From: Eukaryota sp. TZLM1-RC | Lineage: Eukaryota > Metamonada: BaSk clade | Direction of reading: 5' to 3' | Length of the DNA: 64,000 bases | NCBI GenBank assembly: GCA_040285825.1 | Contig: JAUPSS010000001.1 | Span: 1,426,001 to 1,490,000 of the forward strand | Part shown: positions 1-11,900 of the stretch, piece by piece | Position numbering within the stretch: position 1 is the stretch's first letter | Layout of the letters: each line of letters opens with the position of its first letter | Position numbers and translations under genes: made by a program | The notes under the pieces: model-generated | The model's input: only the letters and a program-made list of their open reading frames with translations | Told to the model about the DNA's origin: nothing | Databases searched by the model: none

Positions 1-3000
1 TCTTCAAAATAAACAACACCATAATAACCCATTCTTTCGATTATTTTACTAAGTGTCAAACAAGGAACTGAGGCAGTACCACAACAATCTTCATTAGTTC
101 CAGAAGGAGAAATAAAAGAAATATGGTTTAAATCTGGAATAATTTCATTAATAGCAGTTAATTGGAACAAATCTTCTGTTACTTCTATAAAAGATTCACA
201 ATTGATGAGAATCTGGTTGAATTCATATAATTTAGAATTAAAAGTTATTAAATCCACATTAAAGTCTTTTTGTACGGGTTGAAATGAATAATCAACTTCT
301 AGTAATCCATCTAAATAAACTGTACCATCAACAATTAATTTACCATTATCAGTTTTTTGATTGGTAAATAAAATGGTAGATGAATCACTTAATTGTAAAT
401 CACCAGTGACTTCTATAATTCCAGATGGTTCTATTGTACCATGGTTAATAAAATCCGACTTAAAATGACCAAATCCTGTGATTGAGTTTCCCTCTTTATT
501 TTCAATAGAAATTTCAGAACTTACTTGTCCTCCTTCCAGGTTCAAATCACTTTCAAATATTAGTTCAAAGTGATTCATTGCTTTAATTAAACCAGCACTA
601 ACAACTCTCTTGTCAAAAACAAAACCTCCATTTTGGGCCACCAAAGATCCACTAGAGTGAACAAAAACTTCTATTTCAAAAGTAAAAGAACTTTCAGCAA
701 TATTTTCCACTGTGCCATTTACTTTGAGTAAAGAATTGTCAAGAGCACTTATTGCAGCTGATTGGGGTGGTTGAATGAAAAAATGATAATCACCAGCATA
801 AATACTACCAACTTCAAAATCTTTTGTTTCAGCATTAATTGAAGCTTGATGATCACCTTCTTCCCAGCTATATAAAACATTATTAAAATCAATAGCAAAA
901 CCAATAAATCTTCCACTCCCAATACTGCTTACCCTACCCAGACCTTGGACTTTACCTGGTGCATTCTGATGACTAAAGTCTGTACTTCTGCCCAAAACTT
1001 CACCACAACTATAAACATCACCTTCTTTTGTTAGGAAAATGGTATAAAATTCCCCACAACTCGCTTGAACTACATTATAGTCAGGATAATTTAATACTTT
1101 TTGAGGTGTACTTCTACCAGTTTCATCTCCTAAACAAAGTTGTCCTCTATTATTACCTCCGACTGTCATTAATTCATCATTTTCAGTAACAAATAATGAA
1201 TGATGAAAACAACCAATAACTTTTTCAACTCTTTCAGTAGTAATAACATTCTCGGGGAGGTGTTGATTTGTGGTACTTCCATCACCAAGTCTACTATTAC
1301 TGTTATGTCCCCAAGCTTTAACTGTACCATTAGACAACACTGCAAGTGAATGAGCAAACCCAGCACTAATATCAACTACATTTTCCAATATACTAATATG
1401 CTTAGGTTTGGGTTGATCATCTTCGTCGCCATGTCCAAGCCTACCACTAGTACCTCTACCCCAAGAATAAACAAGATTATCTTGAGTTCTGGTAAGAGAA
1501 AAATATGCTCCAGCTGAAATTTGAACAACGTTATCTAAATTAACTGGTTGTGGAAAATTGTATAATTCAGACTCTGAATCCAATCCTAACTCTCCATCTA
1601 TGTTTCGTCCCCAAGCAAATAGGATACCTTCACTAGTGATGCCTAATGTATGTGAGAAACCACCAGCAATTGAACTAAATTCTTCATCAGTAATGACAGT
1701 AAATAGTGAATGTCGATTATAAGTATGACCCGTACCAGTTCTGCCATTTCTTCCATCACCCCAAGCCCGCAGATCATAAGCTTTCGAGCCATTTACAATT
1801 AATGTGACTTTTTCACTTACAGAAATAACAGACTGTGTGACCTGAATTTGACCAGAAAGTGTACCACGATTGAGCACAGTAAAATTTACATTGTTCAGCT
1901 CAGCGTTGCCAAATAAATCAAAGTCAAAAACATCAAAAATACCTACATAGTGGTCGGCCAAACCTATAAAACTATCCATAATCGTAGCCTTACCTTTAAC
2001 AAACAATGAAGGGGAATTCATATTTAATAACGAATGCTCAAATAAAACTTGAGATGAATCATGTAAAACAATGTCTTTAGTTATGAAAAACTCCCCAGTT
2101 GAAATGATAATTCCAAAGTTAATCAATGTTGAATCTAAAACACCATATCCTACTAGTTTGTTACTGTCCCCAATAATGATCGGCACTTCAGAAATAATAA
2201 TACCACCTGAAAGTGATAAATTTCCAGGAAAACTCAAATGCGCCTTGTCATTTGCCTTAAGTAATCCTTCATTGGTGATGAGGTTATTAAATGCAATTCT
2301 AAGTCCACTACAAAGTATTGAACCCAAAGCCTGAACATTGACTAAAATGTTTAAATGAAAGGTGAAGGGTGATTCATTACTCAGTGTGCCATTTATAACC
2401 AATAACGAATCATCAGGACTTTGGATAGAAGGCACAAAGACAATCGTAAAAAAATGCTCATATCCTACATGAAAATCAACAACTTCAAAATCTTTGGTTT
2501 CAGTATTAATTGAAGCTTGATAATCACCTTCTTCCCAGCTATATAAAACATTATTATAATCAATAGCAAAAGCAATAAATCTTCCACCCCCAATACTGCT
2601 TACTCTACCCAGACCATGGACTTTACCTGGTGTATGGTGAAGAATAGAGTCTGTACTTCTACCCAAAACTTCACCACAACTATAAACATCACCTTCTTTT
2701 GTTAGGAAAATGGTATAATACCAACCACAACTCGCTTGAACTACTTTATGTTCTTCATAATTTACTATTTTTTCAGGTGAAGTTCTGTGATTGGAATGAC
2801 CCACACAAAGTTGTCCTCTATGATTACGACCAGTAGCCATTAATTCCCCAGTTTCAGTAATAAATAAAGAATGGGTTATACACGCAACAGCTACTTCAAC
2901 CCTTTCAGTAGTATCAACTTCTACAGGTCGAGTTCTCCTTGTGGTACTTCCATCACCAAGCCTTCCATTACCATTCCAACCCCAAGCTTTGACTTTACCA

Positions 3001-3944
3001 TTTGACAACACTGCAACTCCATGAGCAAACCCAGCACTAATATCAATAACATTTTCAAGTGATGCAATGGGCTTGGGTTTGGGTTCAAAATGAGAATCAC
3101 TGTAACGACCATCTCCAAGTCTACCACTCCAACCATAACCCCAAGAATAAACAAGGTTATCCTGAGTTCTGGCAAGTGAAAACCAAGATCCCGCAGAAAT
3201 TTGAACAACATTATCTAAATCAACTGGTTGTGGGACATTATATGAATCAGAAACATAACCAAGACCTAATTCACCATAACTGTTATCTCCCCACGCAAAA
3301 AGGAAACCTTCACTAGTGAGGCCTAATGTATGTTCATTACCACATGCAATAAAAGTAAATTCTTCATCAGTATCTACTTGTAATAGTGGGTGTGGATCAT
3401 AAGAATGGCCCGTCCCAGTTCTGCCATGTCTACCATCACCCCAAGCCTTGAATTCAAATGAATCAGAACTACCTCCATCAATAACCAATTCAGCACCAAA
3501 ATCAACCAACAAAGAGGACTGAAATAAAGTGAGTTTATTGGCAAGTTTACCATTTCCTTTAATAACAAAGCTAATTAGATTCAACTCGCATGGTCCCAAA
3601 ACTTCCAAGTTAGTAGTGGTGAAGTTGGCAATTTCTCCAATGTCAGACTCAACAATGACATCATCAAGGGTTGTGGTATGAGGTACAACAACATGGTGTT
3701 TCAAGCGTAAGGTAACACCAAAAACATGAAGAGAATGGACTTTGGGAGAGACATTGACGACAAGAATCGGGCTCATTCCTTTTCCGTCTACAAAGACTAT
3801 GGATGAATCTGTAGGATGAGATCCAATCCACGTGGAAGCTGAATTCCAGTAAAAAACATGGTTTTCAGCTGTAGGGGTAACAAGACGGACATCAGAAGCA
3901 AGAGCAATGGTAAAGTAAAGAAGAAGAGCAGATGAAACGTTCAT
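1..3944 (-). CDS. Giant RCC1-repeat surface protein, N-terminal part (gene A, runs off left edge)
   Basis: The frame is open from an ATG at 3944 to the window edge (about 1314 residues seen), so the gene is cut by the window rather than broken. The first ~17 residues form a hydrophobic signal peptide ending near IALAS, so the protein is probably secreted or surface-bound. Two RCC1 beta-propeller blocks follow, starting near residues 167 and 727, recognised by repeated GDGRHGRTGTGH, ISAG, AWG and GRLGDGS motifs; the block-plus-linker unit recurs with a period of exactly 1680 bp. The visible end carries the GTNEDCCGTASVPCL motif that opens the beta-helix region in the paralogue at 8956-17457. 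The first ~800 bases are nearly identical to 15185-15985. RCC1 propellers usually mediate protein contacts; the ligand is unknown. C-terminal domains are inferred from the paralogue only. Confidence 0.85.
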   Translation of the reverse strand, partial: MNVSSALLLYFTIALASDVRLVTPTAENHVFYWNSASTWIGSHPTDSSIVFVDGKGMSPILVVNVSPKVHSLHVFGVTLRLKHHVVVPHTTTLDDVIVESDIGEIANFTTTNLEVLGPCELNLISFVIKGNGKLANKLTLFQSSLLVDFGAELVIDGGSSDSFEFKAWGDGRHGRTGTGHSYDPHPLLQVDTDEEFTFIACGNEHTLGLTSEGFLFAWGDNSYGELGLGYVSDSYNVPQPVDLDNVVQISAGSWFSLARTQDNLVYSWGYGWSGRLGDGRYSDSHFEPKPKPIASLENVIDISAGFAHGVAVLSNGKVKAWGWNGNGRLGDGSTTRRTRPVEVDTTERVEVAVACITHSLFITETGELMATGRNHRGQLCVGHSNHRTSPEKIVNYEEHKVVQASCGWYYTIFLTKEGDVYSCGEVLGRSTDSILHHTPGKVHGLGRVSSIGGGRFIAFAIDYNNVLYSWEEGDYQASINTETKDFEVVDFHVGYEHFFTIVFVPSIQSPDDSLLVINGTLSNESPFTFHLNILVNVQALGSILCSGLRIAFNNLITNEGLLKANDKAHLSFPGNLSLSGGIIISEVPIIIGDSNKLVGYGVLDSTLINFGIIISTGEFFITKDIVLHDSSQVLFEHSLLNMNSPSLFVKGKATIMDSFIGLADHYVGIFDVFDFDLFGNAELNNVNFTVLNRGTLSGQIQVTQSVISVSEKVTLIVNGSKAYDLRAWGDGRNGRTGTGHTYNRHSLFTVITDEEFSSIAGGFSHTLGITSEGILFAWGRNIDGELGLDSESELYNFPQPVNLDNVVQISAGAYFSLTRTQDNLVYSWGRGTSGRLGHGDEDDQPKPKHISILENVVDISAGFAHSLAVLSNGTVKAWGHNSNSRLGDGSTTNQHLPENVITTERVEKVIGCFHHSLFVTENDELMTVGGNNRGQLCLGDETGRSTPQKVLNYPDYNVVQASCGEFYTIFLTKEGDVYSCGEVLGRSTDFSHQNAPGKVQGLGRVSSIGSGRFIGFAIDFNNVLYSWEEGDHQASINAETKDFEVGSIYAGDYHFFIQPPQSAAISALDNSLLKVNGTVENIAESSFTFEIEVFVHSSGSLVAQNGGFVFDKRVVSAGLIKAMNHFELIFESDLNLEGGQVSSEISIENKEGNSITGFGHFKSDFINHGTIEPSGIIEVTGDLQLSDSSTILFTNQKTDNGKLIVDGTVYLDGLLEVDYSFQPVQKDFNVDLITFNSKLYEFNQILINCESFIEVTEDLFQLTAINEIIPDLNHISFISPSGTNEDCCGTASVPCLTLSKIIERMGYYGVVYFE
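763..3443 (-). repeat. In-frame internal duplication, period 1680 bp, in gene A
   Basis: The conserved Trp codon of the GDGR..GRTGTGH motif lies at 3443-3441 in block 1 and at 1763-1761 in block 2, exactly 1680 bases (560 codons) apart. Each unit holds one RCC1 propeller (~330 aa) plus a linker (~230 aa) rich in L/I/F/N. Gene B has a single unit whose linker matches the second linker of gene A (FFIQPPQSAAI), so gene A most likely gained a unit, or gene B lost one. Confidence 0.8.
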
Positions 3945-3963
3945 TATGTGGAAAAAGTTGTGA

Positions 3964-4738
3964 ATGGACACATCGAGATTAATAAGGAACTTATTCTGTA
4001 ATCACCCAAATACAAGTCAACGAAATCCAACAGTATTTTGCAAAATTGGTGAATTGCCATTCCCATTCCCATTCCCATTCCCACCCCATTCCCAATTCTC
4101 AAAATCCATGCCGTTTAACACCGATCATTTTTTTTCTGATGTCAATTTACTTCAACTTAAGGTTCCAGCTTCCGAAGATACAAAGGTGCGTGCTCTAGAT
4201 GCTCTATCCTCCATTAGTACTACCCAAGCTAATGTGGCACGATTCTATCGTACAAGTCAATCCTCTATATCTCGATGGGGAAAGCAGTCTCTTTTCACTT
4301 CTAACTACCTAACTAAGTTTCTTAACTAACCTTCTAGAATCCAACCAATTTGAAAGATTTCCGGGTCGCAGATCAGTTTTTGTGATGGACGGAGTAAGGA
4401 TTCACTTCTCTCCGGACATTAGGGAGGCAATGAAACAGTGTGGTATCAAATACTTGAAATTGCCTCCCTATTGTCCGGAGATGAACCCGATTGAAAACTT
4501 ATTTGCTGTTTTAAGAAGGAAAGTTGCCGACTATGTTGAACGTTTTCCCTCTACAAATCCAGTTGATGTGGTAAATAGTCAACTACACAATCTACATTAT
4601 TATTCTTGTGTGCGGTTGTTTCAACATGCAGGTTATCGTGATGGGCAGTACTATTCGTCGCCTTATTTGACAGGATCAAGGGCTGAATTTTTACAACAAT
4701 CATTTGAAAACAATAGACAATATAATAAATAGTTTATT
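3964..4738 (+). pseudogene. IS630/Tc1-mariner-like DDE transposase, internally deleted
   Basis: Two coding pieces lie in different frames. The first (3964-4329) has a helix-turn-helix-like stretch (TKVRALDALSS..TTQANVARFYRTSQSSISRWG) typical of the N-terminal DNA-binding part of Tc1/IS630 transposases. The second (about 4320-4732) has VFVMDGVRIH, which supplies the second catalytic Asp, and LPPYCPEMNPIENLFAVLRR, the diagnostic P-x-LNPIE block carrying the final acidic residue. The segment that should hold the first catalytic Asp is missing between them, so the gene is dead. A short ATTCCC microsatellite sits at about 4050-4080. I could not define convincing terminal inverted repeats. It lies just upstream of gene A, on the opposite strand. 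Confidence 0.7.
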
Positions 4739-4747
4739 TATTGATTT

Positions 4748-5692
4748 TTAGATAGTGGCATGAAAAGAGTCTAAGGCATTAGGGGTTTGTAACAATTTGC
4801 GTTTCACTGGTGGAGTCAATACCACTGGATCACGGTTTGTGCCGAAATTGTTGAGGAGAAACTCTTCCTGCTCTGCAAAAAATCTGGTCATCAAAGTTCG
4901 GCGATATTCCGAACATTGTTGGTCAATTTGTTCGAGACGCACGGAAGCAAAAGAAGTTAGATCTCGATAAAGGGAGTCTGTCGCTGTCAGCTCAAAGCGG
5001 CGTTTGTGAGAAAAGTATTTAGCGATTGTTGCAGGAGGCTCGTTCCAATCTGCAACACCTTTTGAGATGGCGGCTGCCCAGATATCCCAGTACTTGGTAT
5101 CTGCTGTGAGGGAGTTCTCAAAAGATGCTTGGAGAGAGGTTCCATCAACTTCAACACGTTCTACATGTTCTTTTTGTTGTAGCCACGCATCATATTGTCC
5201 TGCATCACAGTCATACCTTAGTTGGAAAAGGTAAAGAATTGAAGAAAGATCTGTCTCCTCAAGCCAAGTGTTCAAAGATGTGTCCGAAAGGGGCTTCCAA
5301 TTCTTTGCATTCACTCGCTTCAAGAGTACAACTGGCGTCCAAGTAGGATGAACGGCTAGAGTTTTCTTCACGGCTGTGTCTTTCCAGTTATTGATGAGTA
5401 ACTCCCTGATTTCAGCTGCTGTTGGAGTTGTGGTGTAGTAGAGCGTTTGCGGGACAGCAGGTTCTTTGAATTTCTTGCCTTTTTTATACAGTCGGTACTC
5501 AAGACCAGTCAGTAATTCCTTGGATTCAGGCAACTGAGTTAAAGACAACGTGGGCAACTGAGTTAAAGACAACGTGGGTGATGTTAACGTAGTAAGTACT
5601 TGATTTATTGGTGACTCTATCGGCGATTCACCGAAATGAGGATTGGATTCCATAAAGTCATCAGAAAAATAGGCGTCTGGAGGATAGTCCAT
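4748..5692 (-). CDS. Unrecognised 314-aa protein convergent with a transposase relic
   Basis: The frame is intact from ATG at 5692 to a stop at 4748, only about 15 bases from the end of the convergent transposase relic. The N-terminus is acidic and Ser/Pro/Thr rich, and includes a perfect 24-bp tandem duplication that gives TLSLTQLPTLSLTQLP (about 5525-5575). The C-terminal ~200 residues are mixed alpha/beta in character and rich in Trp and Tyr (WTPVVLLKR, YWDIWAAAISKGVADW), with a basic end (PPVKRKLL) that could be a nuclear signal. I do not recognise a family. Its tail-to-tail position suggests an accessory protein of the same mobile element, but a host gene flanked by a transposon is equally possible. 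Confidence 0.55.
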   Translation of the reverse strand: MDYPPDAYFSDDFMESNPHFGESPIESPINQVLTTLTSPTLSLTQLPTLSLTQLPESKELLTGLEYRLYKKGKKFKEPAVPQTLYYTTTPTAAEIRELLINNWKDTAVKKTLAVHPTWTPVVLLKRVNAKNWKPLSDTSLNTWLEETDLSSILYLFQLRYDCDAGQYDAWLQQKEHVERVEVDGTSLQASFENSLTADTKYWDIWAAAISKGVADWNEPPATIAKYFSHKRRFELTATDSLYRDLTSFASVRLEQIDQQCSEYRRTLMTRFFAEQEEFLLNNFGTNRDPVVLTPPVKRKLLQTPNALDSFHATI

Positions 5693-5825
5693 TCAAAAGA
5701 AGAGTGGGGAAATAGGTGGGGAATTGGAAGTGAAATGCACCTTAAGTGAAATTCACTGAAATATAAGCCGCATAATTTCATGAATTGTATTAGAAACCAA
5801 TAAAACTAAATTTTATACTGAATTA

Positions 5826-6068
5826 TTAAAAATCAAAACTAAACTTTAATGCAAGACATTCTCTTGACAAATTAATATCATCGATATCAGGAAGAAATTC
5901 ATTTTCACAATCTTCATCAGAATCAACAACTTGATTGTTTTCTTCGATAACATTTTGTGACTCAATTGGAAGCTTCTCAATAAATGGCAATTCACCAATA
6001 TGTGAGGCAAGATAAGCTTCTTTGAAGGCCTGTCCGTATGATTTTGATCCACCCAAATAACAATTCAC
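5826..6068 (-). CDS. Small hypothetical ORF (80 aa)
   Basis: A short open frame starting YLGGSKSYGQAFKEAYLAS and ending in an acidic tract (DSDEDCENEFLPDIDDINLS). There is no recognisable domain, and the surrounding DNA is decayed. The acidic end resembles the last residues of a longer protein, so it may be a relic rather than a gene. Confidence 0.2.
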   Translation of the reverse strand: MNCYLGGSKSYGQAFKEAYLASHIGELPFIEKLPIESQNVIEENNQVVDSDEDCENEFLPDIDDINLSRECLALKFSFDF

Positions 6069-6299
6069 TGGTGATCAGTAGTTTATTGTGTCAGCAGAAT
6101 AGCTGCTATTTGTATTATAGTTTATAAGATAAATAGGTTCACTAGTGAGTACATTCTGAGAGAATCCATTCTTCTCCCTCTTCATGCAACTTCATTTCCT
6201 CTCACTGAGTAATAATCATACTAACAGTGTTCAACCTCTACTCGAGTTCACAGGCACCCTCAAAGATTGAAGAGTTCAATTTGAGCTACAACACTTAGG

Positions 6300-6900
6300 A
6301 ATGTAATGTTTTCACTAATTCAACCAGCTGGAGTATATCGATGATATTATTACAAGACAAGTTAGAAAATCTCAAAAATGAATTGAATATTGACCTCAAG
6401 AATTTCTCAAGATTGATGAAATCAAACTAGGTCTCAAAAGTAAATCTAATCAGAAGACCAACGAAAAAAAGAGTTTAACATTGCAATCAAGAATGAAACA
6501 AATTAACTGAGGAATTCAGTGGGTTAAAGACACAAATTGATGGGCAATTGTAAAATGCGATAAAGAGAAAATGATAGATTATTTACAATCCACAGGGAAA
6601 AGATCAAAGGTCAACTCAAAAGAAAAACAACAATGTGATTTAATGCAAAGATCCAGTGAAATGAAGATTCAATTGGAAATGAAAATTTTTAATCTAAGTA
6701 ATTTGTATCTCATTCAGTGGAAAGTTATTCAAAAGCTGAAAGCAAAGTTGCATCTTTCACTTCTGAATTATTAAATTTAAAATGTTATTTGAAGTTGAAG
6801 CAAGGTTATAATTGCAATTCAACAGAATTTAAACAGATAGTAGCTGATATGGAAGCCATTGAAAAGGAAAAACTTGAGCTAGGGGAGGACTGAAATACTT
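6300..6900 (+). pseudogene. Decayed K/E-rich, coiled-coil-like coding sequence
   Basis: Conceptual translation in several + frames gives charged, heptad-like peptides (LQDKLENLKNELNIDLKNF; EMKIQLEMKIFNLSNL) separated by many stops and frame changes. This looks like an eroded coiled-coil gene, but composition alone in AT-rich DNA can mimic it. No family can be assigned. Confidence 0.2.
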
Positions 6901-7044
6901 GGACGTTCTGAATTTGAGCTGTGTAGGAAAATTGAAAAATTTGAATTCAACATTTCTACCACAAATTGTTCTAAGTCGTTGTAAAAACGTGAACAATTAA
7001 ATGATTGAGTTTATGAAGGTCACCATAATTGAATTTTGTTTTCC

Positions 7045-7480
7045 AGAATTCTTCTGCTGGTATTTACAAGTACATCAATTGCCAATCACATTTATTTAAA
7101 CTGCTACTGAATCAATATTGGGTAGAATGTTGAAATCTTGGTTAGGTGTAACTAGAACTGCTGACGTGGATTTTTTTTATTTATCTAAATGCAAGGGTGG
7201 ACCTGGTTTTCCTGACCTTAAATTATTGTATAAAGAATGTCAAAATTAGAAAAACCACTTCTTTTCATGATTTGAGAATTTAATTTTAAATAATGAAACA
7301 AAGAAGGTCTAATTGGAATCAAACAATATTTTAAGTCCAGTATAAAAGTTAAAGAAGTATTCTTTGGTTCGAAACCTTGTATGTACATGAATTGGGGGAT
7401 TATTTTCCAATCTGAAATGTTAGGCAATTACGTGGGATCAAAAATATGTTATACACTTACCCTTTGCTTGACTACGTGTT
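7045..7480 (+). pseudogene. Non-LTR retrotransposon relic (post-RT region)
   Basis: Frames on + read WLGVTRTADVDFFYLSKC followed by KGGPGFPDLKLLYKECQ. This resembles the conserved post-palm segment of non-LTR reverse transcriptases (L/Y-P-K...GGLG-P-L..L). It is broken by stops and extends perhaps to 7480. It looks more L1-like than the other elements in the window, but only this small piece remains. Confidence 0.4.
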
Positions 7481-8955
7481 GTACCACAGTGACACTTGAA
7501 AAGGAGAGATTTTGAAGACACTTTTTTCGTGAATATTTTTTAGGGACGGGACTGGTGATTTCAATGTAGTGAAGATGTATTATTGTAAATGTATTGTTTG
7601 CGTAAGGGAATAAATCATTTGAAGATGTACAAGTAACGATCTGGCTCTATTTGAATTTGACACTTTGAATATGTCAACAAAATTCTACGTGTATGTGCTG
7701 AATTCTCTGCATGTGTTGAATTCGCATTCTGCCAATTATATTGGAGTATTTGTTAGGCACAAGGAATTTTACGGAATTTGTGTTGTAACATGTACCATAC
7801 TTCTTTTTAATTCAAATCATTTAAATGCTTAAAGAATTGTTAATTTATGAATTGAAAAAAAGATTGAATTTATTTTATAAAAGTTCTGTTTTTAGAGCTT
7901 CAAGAAGAATTTGTTGAAATATCCAGTTATTATTATTTATTCACTGGTTATGTGAGTGAATAACTGTTTGAGTGTCACATCTTACTTTCAGAGTGTAACA
8001 AGCTAATTTTCTTGATGCCATTATGAATCAAGTGAGCTCTACAAATATTCGTGATGGTGTTGGTGCCCTAAGGCTTTTATCATATGCCATTATGATCTTC
8101 AGGAAAGTAGCAAAAATAATAAATACAGTACATAAAAAAAGTTGGTGTTGTACAAATTCATAATGAATCATCATAAAATAACAGTTTCTAATAAAATTTA
8201 TTGTCTTACCAAATTGTAATGATAGACAATTTTGCCTTATCAAACATCAATAACAACTAGAACTTGTAGAGAGGTGTTCAATATCTGGAGCTACAAATTC
8301 AGAGCACTTCACAATTGCTACTTTCTCTCCTAAGAAGGGCAGATTTAGTGATATGTTCAATTTCATATAAAATCCAGTTATTTTTCTACACTTGGTTCAT
8401 TTGTTGAAATAATTACTATTGTTTTATGTTGTCTAAAAACAGTTGTTCAGATTAAAATACTCTAACGTAAGAGCACTAGCCGCCTAGTAAACCTCCTGTA
8501 GATTAACCACGCATTTCATTGTTGTTGTTAGACTTACGAGTAATGAACATTTTCAAAATAGAAATTAATCCACATTTGCCAAGTATGATACTGAGAATAT
8601 CACAATACATACCCATGATAAAATGAAAAACTTTTCAACAGTATTGATCACATTGGAAAATTGGGTATTCAAATCAAAAGAATCAAATGTTATCGACATT
8701 TCCAAATTTCAAGATGGATCAACAAAGCCATACTAGCTTTTCAATACTGAAACAATAGACAGTCAAACAAGAAACAGTAAGAACCAACTTTGCAAAGGTT
8801 AATATTAAATACTTTCGTCAAACAGTCATTCACAGAAAAAAATCTTAAGAAAAACAGTTCAAATATTGAAGAAAGGCTAAACCATTGGCATAAAAGTAAA
8901 ATGAATATTGATTCCAACAAGTGAATGTAAATAACCCCTATTTTAAAACAATTTG
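7481..8955. other. Intergenic, no gene recognised
   Basis: AT-rich DNA with many stops in all frames. It must include the 3' flank of gene B (stop at 8956). I see no credible coding region, RNA gene or repeat here. Confidence 0.4.
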
Positions 8956-11900
8956 TCACGAGTAAATAACGTGGAGTAAGATCAAAAAACTGCTGCAAAA
9001 GGTACCTGAATACGATAGAATAGCATTTTGGTCACCAGAATAAAAAGTTAAAACAAGAAAAGCAATGGTCTGGGTAATTAATTGAATTGTATATGGTAAA
9101 TACAATAAAATTAGTAGGAACATTGCTACTACCAATGACCTAAACCTATCATTATCTTTTTGTTTCTGATATATTGAATTAAACCAGTATACAGACACCC
9201 CAAACAACAACAACATTTCAATGTCTAGCTTAAGCTCAATTAATTTACTATAAATACCAATAAAACCAGTAAACAAGCAAAAGTGGCAGTAATAAGAGTC
9301 TTTAAATGGGAAATTATGTCGTAGAACTTTTCTACAAAAATAATGGTTAACGATAAAACAAAAAATCAACAGCGAAAATCCAACTCTATTACCAAATATT
9401 GATGCACTTAAAGAAAAAGGTACAGTGATTAGAAGAACATTACCATTAATTACTACTGACAAAACCATCAAAAGTCTCAATGGACAAATGATTTGTCCTT
9501 TAGACTGAACAAGAGAGCGAGTGGTGGATGCTGAAAGTGAAGGTACAGTAAACTGATTCAAAATCTTGTCATAAAAGTTGTTCGAAAACCTCAAGTAATG
9601 TTCACTAAGTATCAATAAAAAAGCAAGAATCAAATTAAAAGCTACACCAATTATAAAAGTAAAAGCACTTGTTCCAACACAAACAAAACCATACCTTTTG
9701 GTTCCATCAATACACTCAGTACAATCAATTCCTTTTGTATTAAATCGACATTGGTTATTTCTACATGAATACCTATAAGGACACGAAATTGCTCCTGTTT
9801 CGAGGGTAAACTTGTAACCATTTGAAACACTTGCTAATTCACCATATTCACAAGTACTGAATTTTGGGCACTTAATACAACCTTCTCCGTCATCAAACTC
9901 AGAGTTTGGACAAACACATTCACTGATATTTGAAGAACCAATTGATTTAGTAATTTTGTTTAGAGGACAACCAATACATTGACCTAACAAAGGATTATCC
10001 AAATAATAACCCAATTGACAAGGTTCGCACTCCCCTATAGAACCAAGAACTGTTCCTGGCTTACAATGACATTCGTTATTTAGGTTAATTCTAGTTGGAT
10101 CACAGTCGTTTAAGGTAAACATAGCTGAAGCAAGTGTTGATTGGTGAGAGAATAGTATTTCAGTTTCACCTAATGGTAAACCAGTTACTTCTAATTCATT
10201 TAAACTTGACACATAGTGGGTAATCATTAAATCATGTGATAATTCAACTTCATATAAACTGAGTGATTGGGTATAATTGACCAGTAAATCTTGAGTATTT
10301 AGTGTTAATTCAAGAGTAATAAGGACACAACTACTATAAAACAAATTTAAACGATTACATTGATTAATTTGAAGCAGATTTACTAATAATTCATTTTTAA
10401 ATTGTTGAAAAAGTAGAAAATTCAACTTTGATTTATCTGCAATACCAAAATGGATTGAATGATTTCCTGGATAAATACCTTGAATATCAAATTTAATTGA
10501 ATTAAACGACTGAACGTAATAATGATTATAACTGAAACTTGAATAATTAACTAAATTGGTTTGATTAAAAACAAAACAATTAACCATTAAGTTGTTTGAA
10601 TCCCGACAGTGAAAATTTAAAATAAATGAGTTTGAAATCATAGTAATTGTATCATTTACTAAGATCATAGATTGTGGTTTTTGAGGTTCAATTAAAGCAC
10701 TCAGTATTGACGTGGAATAGTAACAATCAGCAGAAAAAAATGAATAATTGACAGTAAAGGGTTCTGTGATAACTTCACTCAAAATTGTATTGTCTAACAG
10801 TTTGTAAATTGAGTCAGACATTTCTCCAGCAAATTCATAATAACCATCAATAAAAACAAAATCTCCACTAGGTGTTATTCCTAAGAAATCATCAATTGGT
10901 CTCAAACACTTGTTAGTTTTGTATCCATAAATTTCAACTTCAAATAGTAGTAAATCTTCTAGTATTTCAAAAGAAATTGAGGTCACATTACTAAAATCAA
11001 CCTCAATACTACACATTAAAGCATCATCAAAACCATTCAAAAGTGATTCACAATTCCATAAATCATTGGTGGAATTACCAAGTCTAATTGGTGAGTTTTG
11101 AAACGAATCCGAACAAGAAGAATTAGTGGTAAGAGTAATTGATGTTATTTGGTATGTTTCGGTAAATTGAATGGTGAACTTCTCTCCAACTTTGAAACTA
11201 GAATAGCAATCACCAGTTGCAACAAGGCAACACCTAGTTTTATCGAATAAGTGAATTAGTGGTTGCTTATTGACAAACAAATCTGTATAGTGAACATGAG
11301 AAACGTGATCTGGAACAAAACAACGATCTACAAAAAAGGGTTCAGAAATTAACTCCAAACTACCAATTTCCAAGTCAAAATAGTAAATACTTACCTTAAC
11401 AATTTCCTTGTAAGTAGAAATTATGACATTTTTGCAGATTAGATTAAAACCATCAATGATGACGTCAAATGATTTACCTTGAATGACACAATGTAATGGT
11501 GGTTTGAGTTCAACATTAGCTTCGATAAGAACATCTCTATGTTCAAAAAAGGAAACCGTAGAATTTGAAAAGAGTTCAACGTCAAAAATTTGTAATTCTG
11601 CTACCAACATTGTGCCAAATAAATCAGACTCTAATTCTAAATTCAAAAAGCTTACGGGTTTAGTTAAGTTCAAATTACTTGGCGTTAGAATAAACTCAAT
11701 TGTTTGAACATAATATTCTGCATTCTCCACAAATGAAATCAACCTATTGGCCAGATATTTATTGTCAATAGCCAGGTAAAAATCGTTGAAGCTACTGAAT
11801 CCTGATTTGATTAAAGCAGTCAAAGTAATATTATCAGACTTTAAAAGATAACTATTTCCCAATAACTCCAATTTTGGTGGTTCAACTATTTGAAATACTA

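Noticed and set aside
3955-5770. Terminal inverted repeats for the DDE transposase plus 314-aa gene
   Set aside because: Candidate ends share only short words (GTGAATT, TTCCC), with no good match and no clear TA duplication.
8741-8998. 85-aa hydrophobic minus-strand frame overlapping the 3' end of gene B, with a GTACC...GCAG interval that could be a 13-nt intron
   Set aside because: Thirteen nt is below any plausible intron, and gene B already ends sensibly; the frame is a shadow.
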